Shown here piece after piece: positions 27,760 through 37,533 of a DNA stretch of 64,000 nt. The notes beneath the pieces are model-generated. The model did not search any database. It worked only from the letters and a program-made list of their open reading frames with translations, and had not been told where the DNA came from. The DNA lies in contig NZ_PIQF01000003.1 of NCBI RefSeq assembly GCF_003987275.1, forward strand, positions 171,315-235,314, read 5' to 3'. The position numbers and the translations under genes are program-made. The DNA is from Idiomarina seosinensis (GTDB lineage: Bacteria; Pseudomonadota; Gammaproteobacteria; Enterobacterales; Alteromonadaceae). The stretch's first letter is position 1. Every line of letters starts with the position of its first letter.

Positions 27760-28839
27760 ATGGGCAGCAAAACGCCACTGTACGATGCACACGTAAAAGC
27801 GGGTGCAAAGATGGTCGATTTTCATGGCTGGGACATGCCGTTAAATTACGGTTCGCAAATCGAAGAACACCACGCGGTACGCCGTGATTGTGGAGTTTTC
27901 GATGTGTCACACATGACCATCGTGGACGTTGACGGACCTCAGGCACAAGCTTTTCTGCGCTACCTTTTAGCCAACGACGTGGCTAAATTAAAAACCGAAG
28001 GTAAAGCTCAATACACCAGCATGTTAAATGAAAACGGCGGTGTTATTGACGACTTGATCGTTTATCACTTCTCCGACACCTCCTACCGTATGGTGGTTAA
28101 CTCAGCCACTCGTGATCGGGATCTGGCCTGGATCGAGAAAAACGCCGCAGATTTTGACGTTACCACCAACGAGCGTGACGACATGGGCATGCTGGCGCTG
28201 CAAGGCCCTAATGCTGCAGAAAAAATCCAGCAAGTAATAAGCGCTGATCAATACGCTGAAATCGACGGTATGAAACCGTTTGTCGGTAAACAAGTGGGCG
28301 ATTTCTTTATCGCGACCACGGGCTACACCGGCGAGAAGGGCTACGAAATTGTGGTGCCGGCCGACCAGCTGGAAAGCTTGTGGGACCAATTACTAAAAGC
28401 CAAAGTCGCTCCATGTGGTCTGGGCGCTCGTGATACACTGCGCTTAGAAGCCGGCATGAACCTGTATGGTCAGGATATGGACGAAAAAATCACGCCGTTA
28501 GAAGCCAATATGGGCTGGAGCGTCGCGTTTGAACCGGCCGACCGTGATTTTATCGGGCGCAAGGCGTTAGAAACTCTAAAGCAGCAGGGCCACCATAAGC
28601 TGGTTGGACTGGTGATGGAAGCCAAAGGTGTGTTACGCCACGGTCAAAAAGTGACCATTGAGGGTGGCGAAGGTATCATTACTTCTGGTACATTCTCGCC
28701 TACACTTGGTTTTTCTGTCGCCATGGCACGCGTACCCGCAACGGTAGGTGATACAGCCGAGGTTGAAATGCGTAAGAAGCAAGTGCCGGTCAAAGTGGTT
28801 AAGCCGGGCTTCGTGCGAAACGGCCAATCCGTTTTATAA
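27760..28839 (+). CDS. gcvT: Glycine cleavage system aminomethyltransferase (T protein)
   Basis: The 359-residue protein starts [20 protein letters not shown] and has GcvT hallmarks: folate-binding [22 protein letters not shown] and a C-terminal barrel domain. AAGGAA lies upstream of the ATG. It transfers the methylene group from the H-protein to tetrahydrofolate. A TATAAT occurs at 27717-27722, without a well-placed -35. No glycine riboswitch pattern was seen in the 131-base leader. Confidence 0.96.
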   Translation: MGSKTPLYDAHVKAGAKMVDFHGWDMPLNYGSQIEEHHAVRRDCGVFDVSHMTIVDVDGPQAQAFLRYLLANDVAKLKTEGKAQYTSMLNENGGVIDDLIVYHFSDTSYRMVVNSATRDRDLAWIEKNAADFDVTTNERDDMGMLALQGPNAAEKIQQVISADQYAEIDGMKPFVGKQVGDFFIATTGYTGEKGYEIVVPADQLESLWDQLLKAKVAPCGLGARDTLRLEAGMNLYGQDMDEKITPLEANMGWSVAFEPADRDFIGRKALETLKQQGHHKLVGLVMEAKGVLRHGQKVTIEGGEGIITSGTFSPTLGFSVAMARVPATVGDTAEVEMRKKQVPVKVVKPGFVRNGQSVL

Positions 28840-28882
28840 ACCTATTTATTAGACTAGTCGATTTGAACTACAGGGACCTATT

Positions 28883-29272
28883 ATGAGCAATATTCCAGCG
28901 GATCTGAAATATGCATCCACCCACGAGTGGGTTCGCGATGAGGGCGATGGCACCTTCACCATCGGTATTACTGAACATGCGCAAGACCTGCTAGGCGATA
29001 TGGTCTTTGTTGAATTGCCGGATGTTGGCGACAAAGTCGAAACCGGTGATGACATCGCGGTTGCAGAATCAGTAAAAGCCGCTTCGGATATCTACGCACC
29101 GATCAGTGGCGAAGTGGTTGCCGTTAACGAAGAGCTGGAAGACTCTCCAGAAACCGTTAACAACGACCCGTTTGGCGACGGATGGCTATTCAAAATAAAG
29201 GCAGAAGACAGCAGCGAGCTGCAGAACTTGTTGGACGCCGACGCGTATGAAGCAACGCTTGATGAAGACTAA
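28883..29272 (+). CDS. gcvH: Glycine cleavage system H protein
   Basis: The 129-residue protein is the lipoyl carrier of the glycine cleavage complex. The lipoylated residue is Lys65 in [15 protein letters not shown]. The N-terminal element [16 protein letters not shown] is typical. It is 43 bases after gcvT with AGGGACC upstream and is followed by a strong terminator rather than running straight into gcvP. Confidence 0.97.
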   Translation: MSNIPADLKYASTHEWVRDEGDGTFTIGITEHAQDLLGDMVFVELPDVGDKVETGDDIAVAESVKAASDIYAPISGEVVAVNEELEDSPETVNNDPFGDGWLFKIKAEDSSELQNLLDADAYEATLDED

Positions 29273-29314
29273 CCGCATCTAAGCATGAACTAATAGCAGA
29301 CATGGAACGTCGCG

Positions 29315-29349
29315 AACCCCGGAACTTTAGCCGGGGTTTGTTGTTTTTC
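29315..29349 (+). terminator. Rho-independent terminator between gcvH and gcvP
   Basis: AACCCCGG (29315-29322) pairs with CCGGGGTT (29331-29338) around an 8-base loop, followed by a T-rich tract to 29349. It stands 43 bases before the gcvP ATG, so gcvP expression needs read-through or its own promoter. Confidence 0.88.
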
Positions 29350-29391
29350 GTTTTAGAAAACTCTCTCTTTTTTTGTACGAGGCCGAGGTAA

Positions 29392-32280
29392 ATGACCAGT
29401 ACTACTTTGACGCAATTAGAATATCACGACGAATTTATTGGCCGCCACATTGGTCCTAGCGCAGAAGAGCAAAAAGCGATGCTCGAAGTGCTGGGTGCCG
29501 ATTCGCTGGAAGCTTTAACCAAGGATACCGTGCCGGGCTCGATACTACGTGACCCGTTCCTGCAGGTCGGTGAACCTAAAACCGAGCGCGAGGCGTTGGC
29601 AGAGATAAAAGCGATTGCCAAGAAGAATCAAATCTTTACCTCGTATATCGGTATGGGTTACTACGACACAGTGACCCCTAACGTGATTTTGCGCAACGTA
29701 CTGGAAAACCCGGGTTGGTACACGGCTTACACGCCTTATCAGCCGGAAATTGCCCAGGGCCGTCTAGAAGCGCTGTTGAACTTCCAGCAAATGACGATGG
29801 ATTTGACCGGCCTTGATCTGGCTAGTGCGTCATTATTGGATGAGGCGACTGCTGCTGCAGAAGCAATGGCGATGGCAAAGCGCGTTTCAAAAAATAAGAA
29901 AGCCAATGCGTTCTATATTGCTGACAACGTTTACCCACAAACCATCGACGTGGTGAAAACCCGTGCGGAATACTTTGGTTTTGACATTATCGTTGGTCCG
30001 GCACGCGAAGCGTCCGATCACGACGTGTTTGGTGCGTTGTTGCAGTATCCGGATAAAACCGGTGAATTGCATAACATCGAGCAACTGATCGGTGAGTTAC
30101 AGGACAAAAAAGCTATTGTTGCTGTCGCCTCCGACCTGATGAGCCTGTTGATGCTGAAAGCTCCGGGCGAGATGGGCGCTGACATGGTGTTTGGTAACGC
30201 CCAGCGATTTGGTGTACCCATGGGCTATGGTGGTCCACACGCGGCATTTTTCGCCACTCGTGACAAGTTTAAGCGCTCGTTGCCGGGTCGTATTATTGGT
30301 GTTTCTAAGGACAGCCGCGGCCGTCCTGCGCTGCGTATGGCAATGCAAACCCGCGAACAGCATATCCGTCGCGAGAAAGCCAACTCCAACATCTGTACCG
30401 CCCAGGTATTGTTAGCCAACATGGCTTCGTTTTACGCGGTCTATCATGGTCCGCAGGGACTGCGCCGCATCGCCAACCGTATTCACCGGTTAACCGACAT
30501 TGTGGCGCTGGGTCTGCAGGACAAAGGCGTAAAAATTGAAAACGGCCATTGGTTCGATACCCTGACCTTTAGCATGACCGAAAACGCCACCGACGTGCTG
30601 GCACGCACAAAAGCTGCGGGCATTAACCTGCGTAACGACGGTGAAGGCGTATTCGGGGTAAGCCTGGACGAAGCAAAAACACGCGATGATGTCGAAGCGC
30701 TATTTGTTGCCTTGTTTGGCGAAGACCACGGCCTGGACGTTGATGTTCTGGACAGCCGTGTCGCCAGTGGTGATGTGGAGTCGATTCCAGCGGCATTAGT
30801 GCGTGAGTCTGAGTACTTAACGCACCCGGTATTCAATGAGTTTCATTCCGAAACCGAAATGCTGCGTTACATTAAAAAGCTGGAAAACAAAGATTTGGCA
30901 TTGAACCATTCGATGATTTCGTTAGGCTCATGCACCATGAAACTAAACGCCACCGCCGAAATGATCCCGGTGACCTGGCCTGAATTTGCTCAGTTGCACC
31001 CGTTCTGTCCAGTAGAACAGGCGCAAGGTTATGCGGAACTGGTATCAACGCTGTCGGACTGGCTGATTGATATTACCGGTTACGATGCGTTGTCGATGCA
31101 GCCGAACTCAGGTGCGCAGGGCGAATACGCAGGACTGCTGGCGATTCAGAAGTACCACGAAAGCCGCGGCGACGCGCATCGTGATATCTGCTTAATTCCA
31201 AGCTCTGCACACGGCACCAACCCGGCGTCGGCGCAGATGATGAATATGAAAGTGGTTGTCGTAGACTGCGATAAGCAGGGCAACGTCGATATGGACGACT
31301 TAAAAGCCAAGGCTGAAGAAGCGGGCGATAATCTGTCGTGCATTATGGTGACCTACCCGTCGACACACGGTGTTTACGAAGAAGGTATCCGTGACATTTG
31401 TGACCTGGTGCACCAATACGGCGGTCAGGTTTATATGGACGGCGCGAATATGAACGCGCAGGTCGGCGTGACTTCGCCGGGTTACATTGGCTCAGACGTA
31501 TCGCACTTAAACCTGCACAAAACGTTCTGTATTCCGCACGGTGGCGGTGGTCCGGGCATGGGACCTATCGGTGTAAAAGACCACTTAAAAGACTTTTTGC
31601 CAAACCACAGTGTGATCAATCTGGATACCACTAAAACCGGCAATGGCGCGGTCTCCGGTGCCCAGTTTGGTAGTGCCAGTATCCTGCCAATTTCGTGGAT
31701 GTACATCGCCATGATGGGCGGACGCGGTCTGCGCGAAGCGTCAGAAACCGCAATCCTGAACGCGAACTATGTAGCTGAGCAACTGAGCAAGCAGTTCAAG
31801 ATATTGTACCGCGGCCGCAATAACCGTGTCGCACACGAATGTATTATTGACTTGCGTCCGTTAAAAGAAGCGGCCGGTATTGCCGAAATCGACGTTGCTA
31901 AACGGTTGCAGGATTATGGCTTCCACTCACCGACCATGAGCTTCCCGGTTGCGGGTACGATCATGGTTGAACCAACGGAGTCCGAGTCTAAAGCCGAGCT
32001 GGATCGCTTTATCGAAGCGATGATCTGCATTAAGCAAGAAGCGGAAAAAGTCGCGGCAGGAGAATGGCCGAAGGATAATAACCCACTAGTGAATGCACCA
32101 CATACATTAGCGGATATTACCGACGCCGAGTGGGATCGTCCCTACGATCGTCATACCGCAACTTATCCGGTTGAAGCCGTCGGCTACGATAAATTCTGGC
32201 CAACGGTAAATCGCATCGACGACGTATTCGGTGACCGTAATCTGATGTGCTCATGCCCGAGTATTGACGAATACCGATAG
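29392..32280 (+). CDS. gcvP: Glycine dehydrogenase (decarboxylating), P protein
   Basis: The 962-residue protein is the full-length single-chain form. The pyridoxal-phosphate lysine is Lys710 in [19 protein letters not shown]. Family elements include [33 protein letters not shown] and [11 protein letters not shown]. It decarboxylates glycine and passes the aminomethyl group to GcvH. GAGG is present just upstream of the ATG. Confidence 0.97.
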   Translation: MTSTTLTQLEYHDEFIGRHIGPSAEEQKAMLEVLGADSLEALTKDTVPGSILRDPFLQVGEPKTEREALAEIKAIAKKNQIFTSYIGMGYYDTVTPNVILRNVLENPGWYTAYTPYQPEIAQGRLEALLNFQQMTMDLTGLDLASASLLDEATAAAEAMAMAKRVSKNKKANAFYIADNVYPQTIDVVKTRAEYFGFDIIVGPAREASDHDVFGALLQYPDKTGELHNIEQLIGELQDKKAIVAVASDLMSLLMLKAPGEMGADMVFGNAQRFGVPMGYGGPHAAFFATRDKFKRSLPGRIIGVSKDSRGRPALRMAMQTREQHIRREKANSNICTAQVLLANMASFYAVYHGPQGLRRIANRIHRLTDIVALGLQDKGVKIENGHWFDTLTFSMTENATDVLARTKAAGINLRNDGEGVFGVSLDEAKTRDDVEALFVALFGEDHGLDVDVLDSRVASGDVESIPAALVRESEYLTHPVFNEFHSETEMLRYIKKLENKDLALNHSMISLGSCTMKLNATAEMIPVTWPEFAQLHPFCPVEQAQGYAELVSTLSDWLIDITGYDALSMQPNSGAQGEYAGLLAIQKYHESRGDAHRDICLIPSSAHGTNPASAQMMNMKVVVVDCDKQGNVDMDDLKAKAEEAGDNLSCIMVTYPSTHGVYEEGIRDICDLVHQYGGQVYMDGANMNAQVGVTSPGYIGSDVSHLNLHKTFCIPHGGGGPGMGPIGVKDHLKDFLPNHSVINLDTTKTGNGAVSGAQFGSASILPISWMYIAMMGGRGLREASETAILNANYVAEQLSKQFKILYRGRNNRVAHECIIDLRPLKEAAGIAEIDVAKRLQDYGFHSPTMSFPVAGTIMVEPTESESKAELDRFIEAMICIKQEAEKVAAGEWPKDNNPLVNAPHTLADITDAEWDRPYDRHTATYPVEAVGYDKFWPTVNRIDDVFGDRNLMCSCPSIDEYR

Positions 32281-32304
32281 TTGTTGGTGACAAAAATCAC
32301 ATAA

Positions 32305-32332
32305 AAAAAAGCCCACTTGTGTGGGCTTTTTT
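32305..32332. terminator. Bidirectional terminator after gcvP
   Basis: AAAAAAGCCCAC (32305-32316) and GTGGGCTTTTTT (32321-32332) form a perfect stem with a four-base loop. Flanking A- and T-runs let it act for gcvP and for the convergent MipA-like gene. Confidence 0.92.
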
Positions 32333-32348
32333 ATGCAGCTAAATCGCT

Positions 32349-33176
32349 TTAGAAGATGTAAATAAAACCAATACCCACTTCGGTTTCATAGTTGCTACGA
32401 GCGATTGGGCTATTCCGAACTTCGCTACTGTAGTATTCGTACAGCGCTTCGCCATAAATCTGCCAATTGTCATTAACGTAATGGCGATAATTATAATCAA
32501 TGCCAATCGAGCGTAATCCGCCACTCATTGAAGTTGCCGGTAAACCGGATGCCGCTGCCTGACCGCCGTCTATGCCAAAACCTGTGTTGGCGTATTCGCT
32601 GTCGTGAAAGGTTGCCACTAAGTTAACTTCAGAGCCGGTGCCGTCAAATTGGTCACCAAAACGGCGGCCTACACCAAATAGACCTAAGTTTCCGTCATCA
32701 CCCGTTACGATACGACTCACTAACCAATAGCGCCAATCGGCATCGAGCGCGCGACGCGCTTGAAATACGAGTTCAGCGCCTTCGTCCTGATTGCCGAGCC
32801 CATCCAACCGGCCATCGTCCGAGTCGCTTTCTTCGCGGCCTTCATCGAAGCCAATGGTGGCCTCTAACAGCCAATTCTCAGCGCGAAGACCTCGCCAACC
32901 GAGCGCTTCGCCGGCAAAATAAAAGATATTATCACCGCTACGCCATTGCACGGCGCCGGCAGGCTGAACTTCCAGTCCAAATTCGTCTGAGCCCTCGTAG
33001 GCGGTTTCATACTCAACACCTAAGCCGAGCCCGAAGCTCCAGCCATCCTCGCCTTTGGAGAAATCATTGAGCGAAGGTAAAGGCACCATCGCTGTTTTTT
33101 CGTCCTGCGCTAATGCGGTTTGAAGGGTTAGTCCATTTACGCACAAAGCCAACAGTAAAGCGCTACACTTTTTCAT
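32349..33176 (-). CDS. MipA/OmpV family outer-membrane protein
   Basis: The start is placed at 33176 (MKKCSALLLALC) because GGAGAAG precedes it and a signal peptide follows, ending ALAQ; a longer frame to 33299 adds no signal. The mature 255-residue protein is a predicted beta-barrel with the MipA features GLGVEYETAYEGSDEFG and a C-terminal strand VGIGFIYIF ending in Phe. MipA in E. coli is linked to murein synthesis; many homologues are simply uncharacterised outer-membrane proteins. The function here is open. Confidence 0.85.
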   Translation of the reverse strand: MKKCSALLLALCVNGLTLQTALAQDEKTAMVPLPSLNDFSKGEDGWSFGLGLGVEYETAYEGSDEFGLEVQPAGAVQWRSGDNIFYFAGEALGWRGLRAENWLLEATIGFDEGREESDSDDGRLDGLGNQDEGAELVFQARRALDADWRYWLVSRIVTGDDGNLGLFGVGRRFGDQFDGTGSEVNLVATFHDSEYANTGFGIDGGQAAASGLPATSMSGGLRSIGIDYNYRHYVNDNWQIYGEALYEYYSSEVRNSPIARSNYETEVGIGFIYIF

Positions 33177-33365
33177 TTCAACTTCTCCAGCATGTGTTGG
33201 TGTATAAACAGTTCTTAGAGCATAAGCGTGATACTTACAAGTTATTGTGCGTGGATCACAGACAAATATTTTATATATCACCAGGTCATTGATGACCATC
33301 GGAGTTTAGGATACTGGAAGAGTTCGAAGTTGACAGTGTTTACTTAGAGTCTGTTTTGTAGTTAT

Positions 33366-33395
33366 CCAGGAACGGACCTTAGGGACCGCTCCTGG
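33366..33395. repeat. Imperfect palindrome upstream of the MipA-like gene
   Basis: CCAGGA at 33366-33371 pairs with TCCTGG at 33390-33395, and CGGACC with GGACCG inside it, with one mismatch. It lies 41 bases after the stop codon of the small membrane protein gene on the minus strand, so it may be its terminator, although no T-run follows. Part of it (33369-33383) recurs with one difference at 34183-34197. Confidence 0.45.
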
Positions 33396-33436
33396 CTAGA
33401 CGAAACTGCGGTAGCATGCAAACAGCTGAATAACTG

Positions 33437-33655
33437 TTACTCAGCTTCTGCTTTTGACATGTTTTTTGAAATAAGAAAGAAAGCTAACGACGCCCCCCAT
33501 ACCATAAAGTACGCAAATTGATTGCTTAGAGTTATCAGCATCTGAAATTCACCACCGCGAACGAGGCCAGAGGTGTGATAAGCGATGGTTGCTCCTTTAT
33601 AGAGAAGCGCAATTGAGGTCAACACCAAAAAAACGTTAGCAATTTTGTTAAGCAT
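33437..33655 (-). CDS. Small membrane protein, two helices
   Basis: The 72-residue product has two predicted membrane helices, about residues 5-25 and 44-62, with a polar loop containing HTSGLVRGGEF and a Lys/Glu-rich tail. AAGGAA precedes the ATG at a suitable distance. No family is recognised. It is monocistronic as far as visible. Confidence 0.65.
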   Translation of the reverse strand: MLNKIANVFLVLTSIALLYKGATIAYHTSGLVRGGEFQMLITLSNQFAYFMVWGASLAFFLISKNMSKAEAE

Positions 33656-34017
33656 TTATGTTCCTTGTTTCTTTTATGATTTAGCTGCTCTTTTTACCAT
33701 AAATAGTGTCGGGAAGTCTCGACACCAAGATAGTGAATTAATAAAAAGTCATTCTAATGTTAAAAAAATCAGCATGGCTGATGTTGCTCGGGACATTAGC
33801 CATTGCAAATTTGGAGTTTTCGGAGAGGTTATTAATCCTGTCGCCAGTCGCGAATCGGGTAAGAGAATTGCGGGCAAAAAACGGTGATTTGAAGAAGGTG
33901 AGCTGGAAAACCTGAATATTGACGAATTGGCTCCTAAAATGACTAGAGGTGGTAAGCTAAATACTTACTCACTTTAGTTTGCCAAAACCTAAACTCGAAG
34001 CTTTTAAGGAGGCTGAA
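33656..34017. other. Gap with possible gene remnant
   Basis: No intact conserved gene is visible. The plus-strand frame from 33645 reads to a TGA at 33885 and then stays open to a TAG at 33975. The part after the stop (GELENLNIDELAPKMTRGG) has a natural protein-like composition, so a decayed gene is possible. Another frame, 33757-33915, encodes 52 residues with a hydrophobic N-terminus (MLKKSAWLMLLGTLAIANLE) but lacks a clear ribosome site. Neither is supported strongly. Confidence 0.3.
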
Positions 34018-34131
34018 ATGGAAATAATCGGTTGGATGGCATTTTTTGTCGGATTATACGTAGCCTACAGACTAGAAAAACTCATTCGTGAACTTAAACG
34101 AAAAGGCGTATTGGATAAGGAGTTTAAGTAG
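34018..34131 (+). CDS. 37-residue single-helix membrane protein
   Basis: AAGGAGG at 34006-34012, five bases before the ATG, is one of the strongest ribosome sites in the window. The product (MEIIGWMAFFVGLYVAYRLE at the N-terminus) has one membrane helix followed by a basic cytoplasmic tail ending in KGVLDKEFK. It is too short for routine gene finding. The ribosome site and the positively charged tail argue that it is translated. Function unknown. Confidence 0.6.
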   Translation: MEIIGWMAFFVGLYVAYRLEKLIRELKRKGVLDKEFK

Positions 34132-34230
34132 CCTATTTGGACAATGCTGAAGTGCCGTAATTAAACAGTCAGCCGCGAGTGAGGAACGGACATTAGGTAT
34201 GGTTTTTTGCTTACTATGTGCATAAAGGAT

Positions 34231-34310
34231 ATATAACCCAAGTATTTCCAGTTGGCCCGGCAGGCTACTGGAAAATCAATATATCCGAGCTTGAAGGACT
34301 TGGGTTATAT
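34231..34310. repeat. 80-bp element bounded by a perfect 13-bp inverted repeat
   Basis: ATATAACCCAAGT (34231-34243) is repeated inverted as ACTTGGGTTATAT (34298-34310). A second inverted pair lies inside: TTTCCAGT (34245-34252) and ACTGGAAA (34267-34274). The same bases on the plus strand also read as an open frame from a GTG at 34218 to a stop at 34325 (35 residues, including VFPVGPAGYWKINISELEG), so the segment may be a small mobile element remnant, a structured RNA or a gene fragment. Confidence 0.5.
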
Positions 34311-34376
34311 GGCTTAAAGAGCTAACAAGATAAAACCGAAAGACCTTATAAATCTGTCGGTTTAAATGTCTTAAGG

Positions 34377-36122
34377 CTAATCAAGTTTCGACAATGCACT
34401 GACAAGCTCATCAATTAACCTATCGCTTTCCTGAATGACGTTATTAATTTCAGATGCTGCTTGTGATGAGCTGTTCGCGAGCGCTCTGACTTCGTCTGCA
34501 ACAACGCTAAACCCTCTGCCTGCGTCGCCAGCCCTAGCGGCCTCAATGGCGGCATTCAGCGCTAATAGATTCGTTTGGTCTGATAGGCCATTGATAGTGG
34601 TCACAAACTTTGTAATGCGCTGGGTTGAGTCCACCAGTTGAGTTGAGGTTTCTTTAGTCTTTTCCTGAGCGCGTTGTCGTTCAGTAATATCAACGCCGAA
34701 AAATACCAGCTTAGAAATATTGCCATCTCTATCGTTGATACGGCATAGGCGTCCATCAATTGACCGTTTCACTCCGCCGACTTCGCTGAATTGGACTTTT
34801 TGTTCGGCCAGGCCGTTTTCGATACTCAGCTTTATCACTTCGTCAGTAAGACAGGCCCAGAGGTTCTTAGCAGCCCCTTCGGCATCACCGGAACAAGATT
34901 GTTTAAACAGTTCATTAATTTCTGTGGGCTGTCCTTCTGATGAGAACTCTATAGTGACCAGAGCTGATGCCATTGCATCGGTCTTGGCGTAGTACTCATC
35001 GCGAGCAAGTTTATTTTCTGTGATATCAGTCTGTATTGAAATATAACGGCTTATTTGACCACCCTCAAATACAGGACTGATTGACAGACTTATCCAATAA
35101 GCATTTCCGTGTTTGTCGTAGTTAAGAATTTCTTCATAGATAACCTCGTTTGCGGCGATAGCTTGAGATAAACGACTGACGGTATTGGGGTCGGTATTTC
35201 TTCCTTGCAAAAAGTCACCCGGCTTTCTACCTTTTACTTCATCCATTTCATAGCCAGTCATTTTAGTAAACCCTCGGTTTACGTACTCTATTGCTCCCCG
35301 GTTATCGGTAATCACAACCGCATTGTCGGTCTCGTTGGCTACAAGTGATAGCATTTCGACTTCTTTTCGGCGCTTGACTTCTTCATCGATGTCTCGGAAA
35401 AACGCGACGTAAAATAACTTATCTTCGCCTAAGTCAACTTTAGAAATAGTGACTGATGTCCATACGGTGGAACCATCAGCTCTGTGTACCTCAATCTCGA
35501 CGGGGCGTCCTACTAACCGGTTTTCTCCGGTTCTTCGGTTTCTGTTTACGTAACCGTCGTGACTACCCTGCTCGCTACGCGGCACCAGCATCTTGACATT
35601 GTTGCCGAGAACTTTTTCACGGGGGTAGCCCCATAAGTTCTCAGCAGCTTTGTTAAAGGTGATAACGTTATTTTGCTCATCAATAATAACCACAGCGTCT
35701 AACGTTTGTTCAAACGCCTGATTTAAAATTGCCCGGTTCTGGCGATCCTTACTGACATCGCGAGCAAACGCGGTATAGTGCTTTTTGCCGTCAATAATCA
35801 CCTTGCTTAATGAGAGCTCCGCATAGATGGTGCTACCGTCTTTCTTTTTTATCGGGACTTCCCGTGTTGAGTTGACGATGCGATCCTGATCGGTCTTTCG
35901 ATGTCGGTCAACATAACCGTCATGTCCTGCCGCGACATCTTCATGCATCAATATAGCGACATTTTTACCAAGTACTTCATTAGCTGAATAGCCCCACAAA
36001 CTCTCTGCGGAATCATTAAAAAATGTAATCAAATTATTGTCATCAATATTGACGACAGCAAAAACACTGCTAGCCATTGCATCGGCTAGCTGACGGCGTT
36101 GTTTTTGTTTCTTAAAAAGCAT
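34377..36122 (-). CDS. Soluble multi-PAS protein with short chemoreceptor signalling domain
   Basis: The 581-residue protein has no membrane segment. It contains four PAS domains in a row (about residues 12-125, 128-245, 250-370 and 375-490). The third carries [16 protein letters not shown]-like, but without the flavin-binding cysteine. The C-terminus (about 500-581) is a methyl-accepting chemotaxis signalling tip with [20 protein letters not shown] and VADEVRALA, but the protein stops soon after the hairpin, so the returning methylation helix is nearly absent. It probably senses redox or small ligands through PAS cofactors and talks to CheA/CheW or another partner. No chemotaxis gene is nearby. 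Confidence 0.85.
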   Translation of the reverse strand: MLFKKQKQRRQLADAMASSVFAVVNIDDNNLITFFNDSAESLWGYSANEVLGKNVAILMHEDVAAGHDGYVDRHRKTDQDRIVNSTREVPIKKKDGSTIYAELSLSKVIIDGKKHYTAFARDVSKDRQNRAILNQAFEQTLDAVVIIDEQNNVITFNKAAENLWGYPREKVLGNNVKMLVPRSEQGSHDGYVNRNRRTGENRLVGRPVEIEVHRADGSTVWTSVTISKVDLGEDKLFYVAFFRDIDEEVKRRKEVEMLSLVANETDNAVVITDNRGAIEYVNRGFTKMTGYEMDEVKGRKPGDFLQGRNTDPNTVSRLSQAIAANEVIYEEILNYDKHGNAYWISLSISPVFEGGQISRYISIQTDITENKLARDEYYAKTDAMASALVTIEFSSEGQPTEINELFKQSCSGDAEGAAKNLWACLTDEVIKLSIENGLAEQKVQFSEVGGVKRSIDGRLCRINDRDGNISKLVFFGVDITERQRAQEKTKETSTQLVDSTQRITKFVTTINGLSDQTNLLALNAAIEAARAGDAGRGFSVVADEVRALANSSSQAASEINNVIQESDRLIDELVSALSKLD

Positions 36123-36584
36123 CTGAACCTCTGGGAAGTAGTCCTACCTAGTTTATCGGCAGCACAAATTCAATCTTAATAGTATTCAATATTTAGTTGC
36201 TTCATAGTCGGGAAGGCTTATCGCGCCAAGTAACATTATATTTCCGCTAGTAACGGACTGGCGCTCTGGCTTTAACTAATGACGTTGAATGAAACGCCGT
36301 AAATACGCTGCGTTATTCTAAGAGGATCAAAATTATCTAGCCAAGAAATAGCTAACGATTAGCATGGTCGGAGCAACCTGAGGTTGTTGATGAAACAGTA
36401 AAAACATGACCCACACGCACGACTGTTCTGGCGAACAGAGGTAATACTTTTAAAAGCCAGTAACGATAAAATAGTAATCTACGAGCGTAGCGTTTAGCCT
36501 AGCGTCCGCTGTCAGGTTTAACCCCCTCGATTCCAAGCCAAAATATCATTGCTGCATAAAGAACCCAGACCCCAGCGCAAGCTT
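36123..36584. other. Gap with no gene recognised
   Basis: About 460 bases without a supported coding frame on either strand, no tRNA-like fold and no clear intrinsic terminator. The sequence is A/T-richer than its surroundings. It would contain the promoter of the PAS gene next to 36122 and the 3' trailer of the TM2 gene. Confidence 0.5.
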
Positions 36585-36965
36585 TCACCCCTCCGACCGC
36601 ACCTCAGCTAAAATCTTCCGCATCTTTTCAATGTTGTGCGCATATACGATCTGCTGTGACTTAAACAGCTGTGGCAACTCGACTACAAAAATGCCGACTA
36701 ACAGAATAATGCCGAGCGGTGCAAACACGGGCAGCATGAGAAAACCAAACAGCATCACGGCTAAATTGAGTATGCCGCGTGGTTTGTTGCCTAAATAAAA
36801 GTGGTGCAGCCCGGCAATAAAAAAGTAGTTCAATACGGCGTAGGTGTCCGGGTCTTTCAGTCGCTGGCGCTCCAGTCGGTGATATTGGCTGCGCTGCTCG
36901 GCAGACAGCTGTCTAATCTCAGTGCGTAATGCTTCTTCTTGATCGCGTAGTTGTTCAATTGACAT
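36585..36965 (-). CDS. TM2 domain-containing membrane protein
   Basis: The 126-residue product has a charged helical N-terminus (about residues 1-40). A TM2-type domain follows: AVLNYFFIAGLHHFYLGNKP matches the conserved pattern with the Tyr-Leu-Gly turn between two helices. It ends with a charged helical tail. TM2 proteins are small inner-membrane proteins of unknown function. The start overlaps the preceding YidD-like gene by 11 bases, so the two are translated together. Confidence 0.8.
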   Translation of the reverse strand: MSIEQLRDQEEALRTEIRQLSAEQRSQYHRLERQRLKDPDTYAVLNYFFIAGLHHFYLGNKPRGILNLAVMLFGFLMLPVFAPLGIILLVGIFVVELPQLFKSQQIVYAHNIEKMRKILAEVRSEG

Positions 36966-37200
36966 GAGGAGGTCCTACTTTGGGCACTGGATCATGGATC
37001 TTATGCGAGCAATCGGGATTGCTGCAGCGCCGGATTCGTTTAAAACCTAATTTTAGACCATCCCATGTACCAAAGTTTGAAATAGCCTGATAGGTATACT
37101 CCGAGCAACTGGGAGTATAGTTACATTCGGTGTTAAAAAAGTGACGCGAGCCACCGCGCTTCTGATACCAGCGGATGGCCGTTAACAGAGGGTTGTTCAT
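36955..37200 (-). CDS. YidD-like membrane protein insertion efficiency factor
   Basis: The 81-residue product carries the YidD/DUF37 signature: an N-terminal amphipathic WYQK segment, the cysteine motif CNYTPSCSEYTYQAI, and RIRRC followed by HDPVP. E. coli yidD lies between rnpA and yidC; this copy is away from that locus, beside DUF4177 and TM2 genes, so it is probably a paralogue. YidD aids membrane protein insertion by YidC in E. coli. The gene starts 5 bases after the DUF4177 stop. Confidence 0.85.
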   Translation of the reverse strand: MNNPLLTAIRWYQKRGGSRHFFNTECNYTPSCSEYTYQAISNFGTWDGLKLGFKRIRRCSNPDCSHKIHDPVPKVGPPHVN

Positions 37201-37205
37201 GGTAC

Positions 37206-37424
37206 TTACTTGCGACCTAGTGTGAGAATCGCTGCTTCACGAGTCCAGAAGAGCCAAAAGCGCTTTTGTTCCAGTACCTGAAACACCATTTGCCAACCGT
37301 TAGCGGCTTCTTCGTTTAATACCGACTCAATACGCTTTAAAGGTAAGCCACTGGAGCCCAGTAACAGCGTTCCACAACCGCCTTCTGCTACGTGAATTAC
37401 TTTATATTCTTTAAAGTCTGACAT
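37206..37424 (-). CDS. DUF4177 domain protein
   Basis: The 72-residue product has the DUF4177 pattern: a first strand EYKVIHV, a helix ending LNEEAANGWQMV, and a final strand ILTLGRK. It is small, soluble and of unknown function. It heads a three-gene run with the YidD-like and TM2 genes, with only 5 bases to the next start. The family is often found beside small membrane proteins. Confidence 0.78.
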   Translation of the reverse strand: MSDFKEYKVIHVAEGGCGTLLLGSSGLPLKRIESVLNEEAANGWQMVFQVLEQKRFWLFWTREAAILTLGRK

Positions 37425-37533
37425 GCGCTAATACCCTGTTTTGTTGTTAATTTTTATAACTTAGAGCATGCCGGGTTAAGCGTCAATTAGAACCATGTGT
37501 AGGATATTTCATAACGCTCGTTTTGCCCTAGGT

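Noticed and set aside
34377-36122. LOV photoreceptor domain in the PAS protein
   Set aside because: The third PAS has the LOV-like DFLQG element but no cysteine in the flavin-binding position, so a light-sensing adduct is not expected.
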